Shown here: in pieces, positions 7,730-15,016 of the stretch
Numbering within the stretch: position 1 is the first letter of the stretch
Layout: the number at the start of each line of letters is the position of its first letter
NCBI GenBank assembly: GCA_003447535.1
Contig: DLYY01000178.1
Location: forward strand, 1 to 15,016
Source of the DNA: Bacteroidota bacterium
Lineage (GTDB): Bacteria > Bacteroidota > Bacteroidia > Chitinophagales > UBA8649
Reading direction: 5' to 3'
DNA length: 15,016 nucleotides
The notes under the pieces: model-generated
The model's database searches: none
What the model saw: only the letters and a program-made list of their open reading frames with translations
Told to the model about the DNA's origin: nothing
Translations under genes and position numbers: made by a program

Positions 7730-9307
7730 CTATCGGGCAACCGACACGGATCGGTGCTCACGAATCACGGTGACTTTAACCTGACCAGGATAGGTCATTT
7801 CATCCTGAATACGCTGCGATATAGAATGAGAGAGTTCTGCTGCTTTCGCATCGCTCACCTTTTCAGCTTCTACGATAACGCGTAATTCTCTACCCGCTTG
7901 AATAGCATAGGCTTTCTCTACTCCATCAAACGAATTAGCAATGGCCTCCAATCCTTTTAAACGCTCAATATAGCTTTCAACGACTTCCCGTCGAGCTCCA
8001 GGACGAGCTCCAGAAATCGCATCACAAACCTGTATGATTGGAGAAATGGCAAATTTCATTTCGACTTCATCGTGGTGTGCACCAACAGCATTGGCAACCG
8101 CCTTACTTTCTCCATACTTTTCGCAGAGCTTCATACCCAATAAAGCGTGAGATAGTTCTGTATCCTCCTCAGGTACTTTCCCAATATCATGTAACAACCC
8201 TGCGCGCTTGGCAAGTTTAGGGTTGAGACCTAACTCAGCCGCCATCGTAGCGCATAAATTGGCCGTTTCACGCGAGTGCTGCAACAAGTTTTGCCCGTAG
8301 GACGAGCGAAAGCGCATTCTACCTACATATCGAATAAGTTCTGAATGCATTCCTGTGATGCCCAAATCAATTACGGTTCGCTCTCCTATTTCCTTGATGT
8401 GATCCTCCATTTGCTTGCGCACCTTCTTGACCACATCTTCAATTCGCGCAGGATGAATTCTTCCATCTTGCGTAAGCCGTTGCAAACTCAAACGCGTTAC
8501 TTCTCTGCGCACTGCATCAAAACCACTAATAACAATGGCCTCCGGTGTATCATCTACTACAATTTCGCAACCTGTAGCCGCCTCAATTGCACGAATGTTT
8601 CGACCTTCTCGACCAATAATTTGGCCTTTCTGATCATCTGATTTTAACTGAAAGACACTGACCGTATTTTCAATAGCATGCTCAGCCGCCGTTCGTTGTA
8701 TCGTCTGAATAACAATCTTTTTAGCATCACGATTGGCATTTGAACGAGCTTCATCCATAATATTCTGGATTTCAGCCATAGCCTCGGTTCGAGCTTCTTT
8801 TACAAGCTGACTAACTAACTCTTCCTTGGCCTCAGCTGCAGAATACTCAGCAATGTTTTCGAGCTTTTTCGCCAGTTCTTCGCGTTGTTCTTCCAAACCT
8901 TTCTCTTTGTTGTCAAGCTGTTCGCGCCAGGTTTGAATGTCGGTTTTAAACTGCTCATTAGCTTTTCGCACTTTGGAAACCTCCTCTGAGCGAATCTGTA
9001 ATTCTTTGTTGCGCTCCTTGACATTGGCCTCGCGCTCTACGACTTTATCTTTACGCTGAGACAACTCCTCTTCTAATTCACCGCGCTTTTTTACAAGCTC
9101 TTCTTTAACCTCTAATAATCGCTCCTTTTTTAGCTGTTCCGCCTTTTCTTTAGCATCCTTAAGCATTCGTTTTACATGTTGATCCGCCTTTTTCTCTTTA
9201 GCTTTTAGCTGTCCACTAACCATGTAGCGAGCTGCAACATAACCAAGGGCCGTTCCCCCAATCGTTGCCAACACAATAAAAATAATTGATTCCATCACAC
9301 GTTCCAT
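7730..9307 (-). CDS. rny: Ribonuclease Y
   Basis: A membrane-anchored endoribonuclease that starts mRNA decay; 525 residues, the family's normal length. It has an N-terminal transmembrane helix (about 6-28), a long charged coiled coil (about 33-190), a KH RNA-binding domain with GQIIGREGRNIRA at 228-240, and an HD phosphohydrolase domain with LLHDIGK (H373, D374) and an AHHDE segment further on. The C-terminus ends in a conserved VTVIREHR strand. The start at 9307 gives MERVMESII; an ATG at 9295 would remove four residues and is also acceptable. It is convergent with the VOC pseudogene (ten bases apart) with no clear terminator between them. Upstream lies a structured non-coding stretch and then pheT, so rny probably has its own promoter there. 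Confidence 0.97.
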   Translation of the reverse strand: MERVMESIIFIVLATIGGTALGYVAARYMVSGQLKAKEKKADQHVKRMLKDAKEKAEQLKKERLLEVKEELVKKRGELEEELSQRKDKVVEREANVKERNKELQIRSEEVSKVRKANEQFKTDIQTWREQLDNKEKGLEEQREELAKKLENIAEYSAAEAKEELVSQLVKEARTEAMAEIQNIMDEARSNANRDAKKIVIQTIQRTAAEHAIENTVSVFQLKSDDQKGQIIGREGRNIRAIEAATGCEIVVDDTPEAIVISGFDAVRREVTRLSLQRLTQDGRIHPARIEDVVKKVRKQMEDHIKEIGERTVIDLGITGMHSELIRYVGRMRFRSSYGQNLLQHSRETANLCATMAAELGLNPKLAKRAGLLHDIGKVPEEDTELSHALLGMKLCEKYGESKAVANAVGAHHDEVEMKFAISPIIQVCDAISGARPGARREVVESYIERLKGLEAIANSFDGVEKAYAIQAGRELRVIVEAEKVSDAKAAELSHSISQRIQDEMTYPGQVKVTVIREHRSVSVAR

Positions 9308-9637
9308 TTATAACACAAAGCGTTTCATCTTTAAACCGAATTGAGCCGATTAATTTGTGCAATGAGCACTTGATTTAATGCCAAGTCTAGACTTCTGCAG
9401 CATGGTAGATACTCGCTTTGTTGCTTAGCACTTTTGACGCAGCACACCTGCATTGCAACACGCCAAAACCTCATTGTTTAAAGTTATAGCTCAAAGTACA
9501 GCTTGCTTTGTCTATACTTTTTACAAATTCTCTCAAAAAAACTTCTCCTTTCCATAAAAGTCGGAAAAAAAAGAGAAATAAACTGAGCTAAAATTGTTGA
9601 ATTGAAGAAAGGTGTTTTCAAAATAGTTCACCTTCTT
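9308..9637. other. Non-coding stretch between pheT and rny
   Basis: About 330 bases with no credible open reading frame on either strand. It contains a terminator-like hairpin just after pheT (9604-9638), an AT-rich part with poly-A/T runs (about 9530-9600), and a stretch with several strong stem-loops (9352-9529), listed separately as a candidate RNA. Many related genomes carry a small zapA-like gene between pheT and rny, as far as I recall. No remnant of one is recognisable here. Confidence 0.7.
9352..9529 (-). ncRNA. Candidate structured RNA upstream of rny, possibly 6S RNA
   Basis: Read on the minus strand, the ends AATTTGT (9529-9523) and ACAAATT (9358-9352) pair perfectly over seven bases and enclose about 160 bases. 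Inside are three stem-loops. The first, at 9520-9480, pairs AAAGTATAG with CTATAACTTT (one bulge), then CAAAG with CTTTG. The second, at 9468-9432, pairs TTTTGGCG with CGTCAAAA (one G-T pair). The third, at 9403-9378, contains the 12-base palindrome AAGTCTAGACTT flanked by ATGC and GCAT. I recall 6S RNA being annotated next to rny or zapA in related Bacteroidota, which is why I propose it. However, the fold I see is branched rather than the usual single rod, and I found no good TAnnTTTG promoter. It could instead be a long leader of rny. Strand and ends are tentative. Confidence 0.35.
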
Positions 9638-9638
9638 C
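9604..9638 (-). terminator. Terminator-like hairpin after pheT
   Basis: On the minus strand, GAAGAAGGTG (9638-9629), which starts within the pheT stop codon, pairs with CACCTTTCTTC (9614-9604). This gives ten base pairs with one bulged T and a 14-base loop. The following bases (AATTCAACAATTTT) are AU-rich but lack a clean U-tract, so termination may be partial. Confidence 0.5.
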
Positions 9639-12061
9639 TACTGAGCAAGATTTGCTCCTAGCTTCTGTTGAAAGGACTGGATTACATCTTGCATTATCTG
9701 GTCAATTGAGGCATCAGACGGCGTTATATCTCCAAAGTTTAACACGAAGTGAATGGTCCAAGCTTTCAGATTCTTCCCAATCTTTTTCTCGTCTCTAAAA
9801 TCATCCACTAGGTTCCAATGGATGAGCTCTTTAATATTCAAATCTTCTAAGGTTCTATTCACTTGATGATAGGGCATATTTCCCTCCAAGTGTATGGTAA
9901 GGTCACGATGTACATTAAGTGTCGTTGGAATGGACGCCATATTTGATACATCTTTTTCAATCAAAGACAAGACATTCTCGATATCAAAAATTGCTACAAA
10001 AACAGGCTGATCGATGCCAAATTGCTCTCTTGCATCATGCAGCACTTCGCCCAATCGAAGAAAGACTTTCTTTTCCATCATAAACTCCTGTCCCTGTGCG
10101 AAAGACCCGTTCCATACCTTCATCGACTGAGCATTGAGTTTTAAATCATTATTCAAAGCATCAACTAATCCTTTAAATGCATTAAAATCTTGATTCGCTA
10201 CATCACCCGACCAATGACGAGTTGAACCCGGACTAGAAAAATATATTGCAAGCTCCCTACGTTGGCCATATGCCTCTCCGCTTTTCGAATATGTATGTCC
10301 AAATTCAAAGAGGCGTAGATTATCCGCCTTCCTATTGATATTGTAAGCAATCACTTCAAGCCCTTCAGGAATCAGGTTAGGCCGCATAATATCCAACTCA
10401 CTTGTCATGCTGTTTTCCAAGTGAACAATACGTGCCATATCCTCTTCACTAAATCCTTGATAGTGCCTGGACTTGCTTATAGAATTCGTCATAATCTCCG
10501 AATAGCCAAATCCATTGAGGAGGCCGGCTAAACGATCAATCCATGGCTTGACTTGGAAACGATCATGAAAAGTAAGCGAGCTATGAACGCGGTCAGGAAT
10601 GCTTACGCGATCAAAACCATAGATTCGAAGAATTTCTTCAACCACATCTTCTGGGCGCATCACATCACTTCGATACATCGGGATGGAAAGCGTCAACCAA
10701 CCGCCTTCTTCTTTGAGCACTTTGATATCTAAATCTTCCAAAATCTGCACTACGGTAGCATAGGAAAACGACAGGCCCGTAAGTTGATCTAAGTATTCTA
10801 AGGAAAGCTTAACCTCTGCAGGCTTCAGCGCACCACTATCGAAAAAGTTGTATCCTTCTACCTCCAGATTAGGGCAGGTTTCGCCAAGAATATCCACCGC
10901 TCTTTGCAATCCAAGTTCCAAAATCTCTGGATCCGCACCTTTCTCATACCGCTGAGCAGCATCAGTACGAAGGCCATGGCGCACCGAGGTCTTACGAATG
11001 ATTGTCGCATCAAAGTATGCGCTCTCTAAAATGATTGAGGTAGTCTTTTGCGTAACTCCTGAGCTCTTCCCTCCATAAACGCCTGCTAAACAAAGCGGAC
11101 CTTTAGCATCAGCAATGACTAAATCTTCCTTATCAAGTTTGATCGACTTGTCATCAAGGGTCACAAACTTTTCTTGATCACTCGCATTACGCACAATGAT
11201 GGACTCTTGATCTACATGTCCTGCGTCAAAGGCGTGCAAGGGTTGACCGATTTCCCAAAGGACAAAATTGGTGACATCGACAACATTATTGATAGGCCTT
11301 AGTCCAATGGATTTCAGCGATTGCTGAATCCACTGCGGAGAATCTTTCACTTCAACTCCGGTTATCTTCAAAAGCGAATACCGAGGACAAGCCGAAGCGT
11401 CCTTGACAGTCAGTCCCACCAAAGGAAGATCACTGGGAAGCGCAGTACTTTCAACAGGTTTACACGAAGCACTCTTCCCCTGAGCTCTTAGTGCAGCCAC
11501 GAGATCTCGGGCTACGCCGTAATGACTCATAGCATCACTTCGATTTGGTGTTAAGCCAATATCAAATTGGTAATCACTTTCCAAATCAATAGCGTCTGAT
11601 AATGCCTGACCTACTTTGGCCGTATCGGGCAAAACCATAATTCCCGCATTATCATCACTCAGACCAATCTCACGCTCACTACATAGCATTCCTTCTGAAT
11701 ACTCACCGCGTATTTTCGCTTTGCGAATGATGAACGATTCACCGTCCTTTACCGGAATTTCAACCCCTACGCAAGCCACGACTACTTTTTGACCCGCTTC
11801 TAGATTTGGAGCACCACACACTATGTCAAGTGGGACCTCCTCTCCAACATCCACCTTAGCCAGCGCAAGACGATCTGCGTTTGGATGGGCGCTTTTAGTC
11901 AATACCTCTCCCACCTTAAATTGTTGAAGAAGTTTTGGATCTCCCCCAGAACTAGTGAGATGCTCTACTTCCAGACCCGTTGCCGTCAGACAGTCCGCAG
12001 CAGCATCAGGATGAATCTCTGCAGAAATGTATTGTTGTAACCAGTTGTACGAAATCTTCAT
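9638..12061 (-). CDS. pheT: Phenylalanine--tRNA ligase beta subunit
   Basis: The large subunit of the class II PheRS heterotetramer; with PheS it charges tRNA-Phe. At 807 residues it has the normal length. Visible domains are the N-terminal segment (KISYNWLQQYI), the tRNA-binding OB-fold at about 40-150 (HPNADRLALAKVDVG, IVCGAPNL), the B3/B4 editing region at about 205-380 (RPINNVVDVTNFVLWEIGQPLHAFD and GLRTDAAQRYEKG), the B5 domain at about 400-480, the catalytic-like core, and the FDX-ACB anticodon-binding domain at about 712-805 starting near NVHRDLTIHL. pheS is not in this window, so the two subunit genes are unlinked, as is common in Bacteroidota. The start lies nine bases after the stop of the Omp28-like gene, suggesting that pheT shares a transcript with two envelope genes. 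Confidence 0.97.
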   Translation of the reverse strand: MKISYNWLQQYISAEIHPDAAADCLTATGLEVEHLTSSGGDPKLLQQFKVGEVLTKSAHPNADRLALAKVDVGEEVPLDIVCGAPNLEAGQKVVVACVGVEIPVKDGESFIIRKAKIRGEYSEGMLCSEREIGLSDDNAGIMVLPDTAKVGQALSDAIDLESDYQFDIGLTPNRSDAMSHYGVARDLVAALRAQGKSASCKPVESTALPSDLPLVGLTVKDASACPRYSLLKITGVEVKDSPQWIQQSLKSIGLRPINNVVDVTNFVLWEIGQPLHAFDAGHVDQESIIVRNASDQEKFVTLDDKSIKLDKEDLVIADAKGPLCLAGVYGGKSSGVTQKTTSIILESAYFDATIIRKTSVRHGLRTDAAQRYEKGADPEILELGLQRAVDILGETCPNLEVEGYNFFDSGALKPAEVKLSLEYLDQLTGLSFSYATVVQILEDLDIKVLKEEGGWLTLSIPMYRSDVMRPEDVVEEILRIYGFDRVSIPDRVHSSLTFHDRFQVKPWIDRLAGLLNGFGYSEIMTNSISKSRHYQGFSEEDMARIVHLENSMTSELDIMRPNLIPEGLEVIAYNINRKADNLRLFEFGHTYSKSGEAYGQRRELAIYFSSPGSTRHWSGDVANQDFNAFKGLVDALNNDLKLNAQSMKVWNGSFAQGQEFMMEKKVFLRLGEVLHDAREQFGIDQPVFVAIFDIENVLSLIEKDVSNMASIPTTLNVHRDLTIHLEGNMPYHQVNRTLEDLNIKELIHWNLVDDFRDEKKIGKNLKAWTIHFVLNFGDITPSDASIDQIMQDVIQSFQQKLGANLAQ

Positions 12062-12070
12062 ATCTAAACC

Positions 12071-12922
12071 TTATTCACCGAGTTTTGCTTTGGCCGCATG
12101 CACAATACCATTGGCATCTGAAACCCAAACAATCACCTCCATATTATCACTATTCCAAACTTCTTCAAGATCGAAGGCGAAGTCTTTTTCAAATACTCGG
12201 CCTGGCTCAAGAGAAGCCCCTAATCCTTGACCTGTAACCGGAGTGATGTATCGTCTTAATACATGCTCCTGCTCGTAGTCTTCTACCTCAACACTTCCAA
12301 CAATCTGAGTTGTCGCCACCTGGTTTTCAGTGAGCAGAATACCAAATCTATGGTCAGATGCCGCATCCGTGTAAATCATTGAGGCACTTATTACCCCAGA
12401 ATTTCCATTCGATAAAAGGGTCGAGGAAACATCGATGTTTACAGGAGATGTCTCCATCATGCGCTCATTGACACGAATTACCCACTGAGGCAGTCCTAGA
12501 AACCGATATTGCTCGCCGGGATAACTAATGCGATCAATAAGAGAAGCTGGCTTACCATCATAGCCACCGAAAGTACTTTCCATATCAATACCTGCTTGAG
12601 TAATTAGACTAGGTTCGCCTGGAAATGGCTGACCCAAAAATGGAGTATGTACTGCAACCGCTAAAACTCGGCCGGGATTATTGGCTAGAATGGATTCCAC
12701 TTCTTGATGGCCATCTGGACAATTCGGACAACGCACACCGGTTAACTCTTCCATAAGTATCACTTTATCCTGAGCACCTGGAATGGTTGAGGTGACGTAT
12801 GTAGTATCAGATAAAGTTTCCGCTTCGTCTAAAACAACAGCAGGACCCTCCTCTTCACAGGAGAAAATCATGAGACATAGAAAAGAGGCAAATAAATAAG
12901 TTGTGAAACGATAAAAATGCAT
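12071..12922 (-). CDS. Omp28-related outer-membrane lipoprotein with CPNC thioredoxin-like motif
   Basis: A 283-residue protein with a lipoprotein signal (LMIFSC, lipidated C22) followed by an acidic EEEG stretch, as expected for export to the outer membrane or cell surface in Bacteroidota. The thioredoxin-like part starts near residue 53 (KVILMEELTGVRCPNCPDGH) with the redox pair C65/C68. The rest matches the Omp28 pattern, including an AVAVHTPF segment and a C-terminal beta-sandwich region. Omp28 of Porphyromonas is a surface protein described as a possible adhesin, but the CxxC suggests thiol-disulfide chemistry. The start codon overlaps the stop of the upstream DUF6029-like gene by one base (TAATG), pointing to translational coupling, and pheT follows by nine bases. 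A functional link with the upstream outer-membrane protein is inferred from this coupling. Confidence 0.88.
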   Translation of the reverse strand: MHFYRFTTYLFASFLCLMIFSCEEEGPAVVLDEAETLSDTTYVTSTIPGAQDKVILMEELTGVRCPNCPDGHQEVESILANNPGRVLAVAVHTPFLGQPFPGEPSLITQAGIDMESTFGGYDGKPASLIDRISYPGEQYRFLGLPQWVIRVNERMMETSPVNIDVSSTLLSNGNSGVISASMIYTDAASDHRFGILLTENQVATTQIVGSVEVEDYEQEHVLRRYITPVTGQGLGASLEPGRVFEKDFAFDLEEVWNSDNMEVIVWVSDANGIVHAAKAKLGE

Positions 12923-14634
12923 TAGAAGCTGGTTACTAGGTTAACACGAAATCCGTTAAAGGCGGGTTCATAACGACATACCCCTCCGGTACATACAATG
13001 CCTGCAACTTGCTTGGCATAGTTTAAGGACAAGCGGTGTTGCTTTTCCGTATACGACATAAATACGGAATAGTAATGTATGCCCGACTTAGATCCCTCCT
13101 GAGAAACACTTAAGACATTAGGACCGGTTTGAAGATTCCACATATCCGAAATGGCAAAGGAGAGTTTAGGGGGTAAGTTCAACTGTACCATTCCATAGAC
13201 CCATTGACCGAAGTCATCCACCGTATGCTGATATTGCAATTCGTATTTCATAGAAACTTTTCGCGAGATACGGTTAGTCCAGCGAAAGAAAGGTGAGTAC
13301 ACAAACGTCTGGGCAAGGCCTTCGCCTTCGTAGAATAATCTGTTATACATGGTATAATACATACCGTACAGCCCCTTCCATTTCTTAGAATGTTTCCATT
13401 CTACGTCGAGATAGACCTCTTTAAACAAGAGCGCTCCTTCTGCTTTACCGCTATTTAAACCCGAAATACTTCCCCGAGCATACAACAAGTCATTAATGAA
13501 GTCGCCTGGAGTAGCTCCTATATCATGAATCTGACTGTAGGTTCCGTGCAGTGACATCGATTTATTCATCTTCCAGTTTACATCGAGAGATAAACCCATT
13601 TCACGTATTTCTTGAGAAGCTGGCTGGTAACGGGCGGGGAGACGAAGCGATAATTGCCGGTTTGCAGGTGGTAGAAAGTTTATTGCCGAATTTAAAATGG
13701 TCTCTCCGCCTAATGGATTGCTTCGAGATTGAAAGTTGTCGGTGCGCTTAAAGAGTAAGGTAGCCCCCAGTCCCGGTTTAGCATAAGATACTGTTGTAAA
13801 GAGAGCGCTTCCCGGATCGAGCTGTAAAGGCTCGGTCAGGCTAACAAGCTGTAGATCTTTTGACTTCCACGCGCCTTCAAGGTACCATCCCCAGCGTTTA
13901 TGATTGAGCTGGTTGTATGCAGAAAAGGCATAGCTATTGTAGGTAGGTAAGAATCGTTCGTCGAGGGGATAACTGTTGATTATAGCTACAATGACATCCA
14001 TAGATTCTTGATCGAGCGTACGATTTACCGCAGCGATCCCAGAGGACATATTCCAATCCTTTTCTTTTCCAAAACTTTGAAAACTCTTAAACTCTGTAGC
14101 AGCAATCACTGAACGGTCCATTCCAAGTCGCTGCTTGCGCATTCCAGCCATACCCTTAATCGAGAACGCTTCAGAGATCTTGTAATCTGTTCGAACACCC
14201 ACTAAGGCGTCATCAATACCTAATGCACGATCTTCATAGGCGCGAAAAATAAGCCCACTTCCAAGCTGATCGTAGATGTAACCTCCTGTGATTTCCAAGT
14301 TGTTAATGGTCTTTCTCAAATGAAACCGACCAATACCAAATCCCGTGTAGGCTTCTCTTCCTGGATTAAACAAGTTCGAATGCAAAAATCCATCGAGTCG
14401 AACACTCGCATCAAAGTCCCACTCTGGATTAGCATAGTTTACGGTTAGCCAAGCGTCAACGCTCGATTTTAAATTATCATACTGAGCCGTATTCGATGCA
14501 CCAATCAAGGAATCTCTGATATAGTAATCATTTCGAATTTCTAAATCACCATATATCGTGCCCTGCCCAAACACTAGCGATGTAGACAAAATCGAAACCA
14601 ATAGCAAAGCAGATGTAACTTCAAAGCGTCGCAT
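12922..14634 (-). CDS. DUF6029-like beta-barrel outer-membrane protein
   Basis: A 570-residue exported protein with a signal peptide at residues 1-24 (Leu/Ser-rich core ending VFGQ). The mature part is rich in alternating aromatic/polar strands (for example WGWYLEGAWKS, LSFAISDMWNL, IHYYSVFMSYTEKQHRLSLNYAK) and ends in VNLVTSF with a terminal Phe, the usual barrel insertion signal. I recognise it as the DUF6029-type family seen next to Omp28 proteins in Bacteroidota; no biochemical function is known to me. A conserved-looking CTGGVCR motif sits close to the C-terminus (C548, C553) and could form a disulfide. The gene is coupled to the CPNC lipoprotein by a one-base overlap and is divergent from an exported thioredoxin, so a redox-linked role in folding or transport is suggested but unproven. 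Confidence 0.82.
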   Translation of the reverse strand: MRRFEVTSALLLVSILSTSLVFGQGTIYGDLEIRNDYYIRDSLIGASNTAQYDNLKSSVDAWLTVNYANPEWDFDASVRLDGFLHSNLFNPGREAYTGFGIGRFHLRKTINNLEITGGYIYDQLGSGLIFRAYEDRALGIDDALVGVRTDYKISEAFSIKGMAGMRKQRLGMDRSVIAATEFKSFQSFGKEKDWNMSSGIAAVNRTLDQESMDVIVAIINSYPLDERFLPTYNSYAFSAYNQLNHKRWGWYLEGAWKSKDLQLVSLTEPLQLDPGSALFTTVSYAKPGLGATLLFKRTDNFQSRSNPLGGETILNSAINFLPPANRQLSLRLPARYQPASQEIREMGLSLDVNWKMNKSMSLHGTYSQIHDIGATPGDFINDLLYARGSISGLNSGKAEGALLFKEVYLDVEWKHSKKWKGLYGMYYTMYNRLFYEGEGLAQTFVYSPFFRWTNRISRKVSMKYELQYQHTVDDFGQWVYGMVQLNLPPKLSFAISDMWNLQTGPNVLSVSQEGSKSGIHYYSVFMSYTEKQHRLSLNYAKQVAGIVCTGGVCRYEPAFNGFRVNLVTSF

Positions 14635-14641
14635 AGATTAG

Positions 14642-14737
14642 ATTAAGGTATGAAAGTACAATGTTTATCGCTCCTTTCACATGGTTTATGAAGTAGATGA
14701 ACACATATAAAACTTGGCATTGACTTTGTACCTTAAT
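14642..14737. repeat. Nine-base inverted repeat in the divergent promoter region
   Basis: ATTAAGGTA at 14642-14650 is the exact reverse complement of TACCTTAAT at 14729-14737. The two arms point toward each divergent gene, lying seven bases from the DUF6029-like start and 28 bases from the thioredoxin start. They might be matched promoter or operator elements. The arms resemble only part of the Bacteroidota -7 consensus (TAnnTTTG), and chance is not excluded. Confidence 0.3.
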
Positions 14738-14765
14738 GGACGCTTACCTTTAAAACTTAGAAACT

Positions 14766-15016
14766 ATGGCTACAATCGTTAAAGTATTACTCTGCTCAAC
14801 CCTTTTATTCTGTACAAGCGGACTATCCGCTCAAACGATAACGTCCACAAAACTTAAAGACGGAGACAATAAAGAGGTCGATTTAAAAACCTATGCTAGT
14901 AATGGTAAGATTACGGTGCTATGCTTTTGGGCTACATGGTGTGCACCCTGTAAAACAGAACTTAAAACCATTGCCGAAGACTTCTATGCTGATTGGCAAA
15001 ACCTTTACGACGTCGA
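14766..15016 (+). CDS. Exported TlpA/thioredoxin-like disulfide reductase, partial
   Basis: The 3' end lies outside the window; 83 residues are visible. The ATG at 14766 begins a signal peptide (positively charged start, hydrophobic core, likely cleavage after ...GLSA before QT). A thioredoxin fold follows: a KDGDNKEVDLKTY strand-turn typical of TlpA/ResA proteins, then ITVLCFWATWCAPCKTEL with the active pair C59/C62. Such proteins act in the periplasm or are membrane-attached, reducing disulfides in client proteins such as cytochrome c precursors. It is divergent from the DUF6029-Omp28 pair across 131 bases. That placement suggests a shared envelope thiol function. The C-terminal half, which would show whether extra domains exist, cannot be seen. 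Confidence 0.88.
   Translation, partial: MATIVKVLLCSTLLFCTSGLSAQTITSTKLKDGDNKEVDLKTYASNGKITVLCFWATWCAPCKTELKTIAEDFYADWQNLYDV

Noticed and set aside
9481..9522. Intrinsic terminator on the plus strand (stem-loop followed by TTTTT)
   Set aside because: No plus-strand gene runs into it, since both flanking genes are on the minus strand. The hairpin is better explained as part of the minus-strand structured region.
1..15016. CRISPR arrays, tRNA or rRNA genes, insertion sequences
   Set aside because: I saw no spaced direct repeats, cloverleaf-type sequences, transposase motifs or terminal inverted repeats in the window.

Overview
The window looks like chromosomal DNA of a Bacteroidota bacterium, most likely a marine-type member of the Flavobacteriales or a relative. 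The evidence is an Omp28-type lipoprotein next to a DUF6029-like outer-membrane protein, a CruF-type carotenoid gene, ribonuclease Y close to pheT, moderately AT-rich DNA, and starts without strong Shine-Dalgarno sequences. I see no insertion sequence, integrase, CRISPR array, tRNA or rRNA. This is mostly a housekeeping region with a few accessory points of interest.

Layout. (1) Positions 1-1419, minus strand: a carotenoid 1',2'-hydratase-like membrane protein (CruF family), then a MerR-type regulator cut by the window edge. The regulator carries the W-x9-EH and ExHxxG residues typical of B12-dependent CarH/LitR photoreceptors, so light-controlled carotenoid synthesis is the likely theme. (2) Positions 1435-7719, plus strand: a tightly packed gene string. 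It runs: secreted VWA-domain protein, MsrB, thioredoxin-fold protein (CAHC), valyl-tRNA synthetase, stand-alone WYL-domain protein, and a decayed glyoxalase-family pseudogene. (3) Positions 7730-14634, minus strand: DUF6029-like outer-membrane protein, Omp28-like lipoprotein with CPNC, and pheT form a tight series. A terminator-like hairpin follows, then about 300 bases with strong RNA-like structure (possibly 6S RNA), then rny. (4) Positions 14766-15016, plus strand: the start of an exported TlpA-like thioredoxin, divergent from the outer-membrane pair.

How the genes fit together. Thiol chemistry recurs: MsrB, the CAHC thioredoxin-fold protein, the CPNC lipoprotein, the exported WCAPC thioredoxin, and an outer-membrane protein ending in a CTGGVCR motif. 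The DUF6029-Omp28-TlpA group looks like an envelope redox or outer-membrane-protein module, with pheT attached to its transcript. Translation and RNA genes (valS, pheT, rny) make up the rest. The best candidates for something under-described are the CarH-like switch beside cruF, the DUF6029/Omp28/TlpA thiol module, and the structured RNA between pheT and rny. None of these can be proven from sequence alone.
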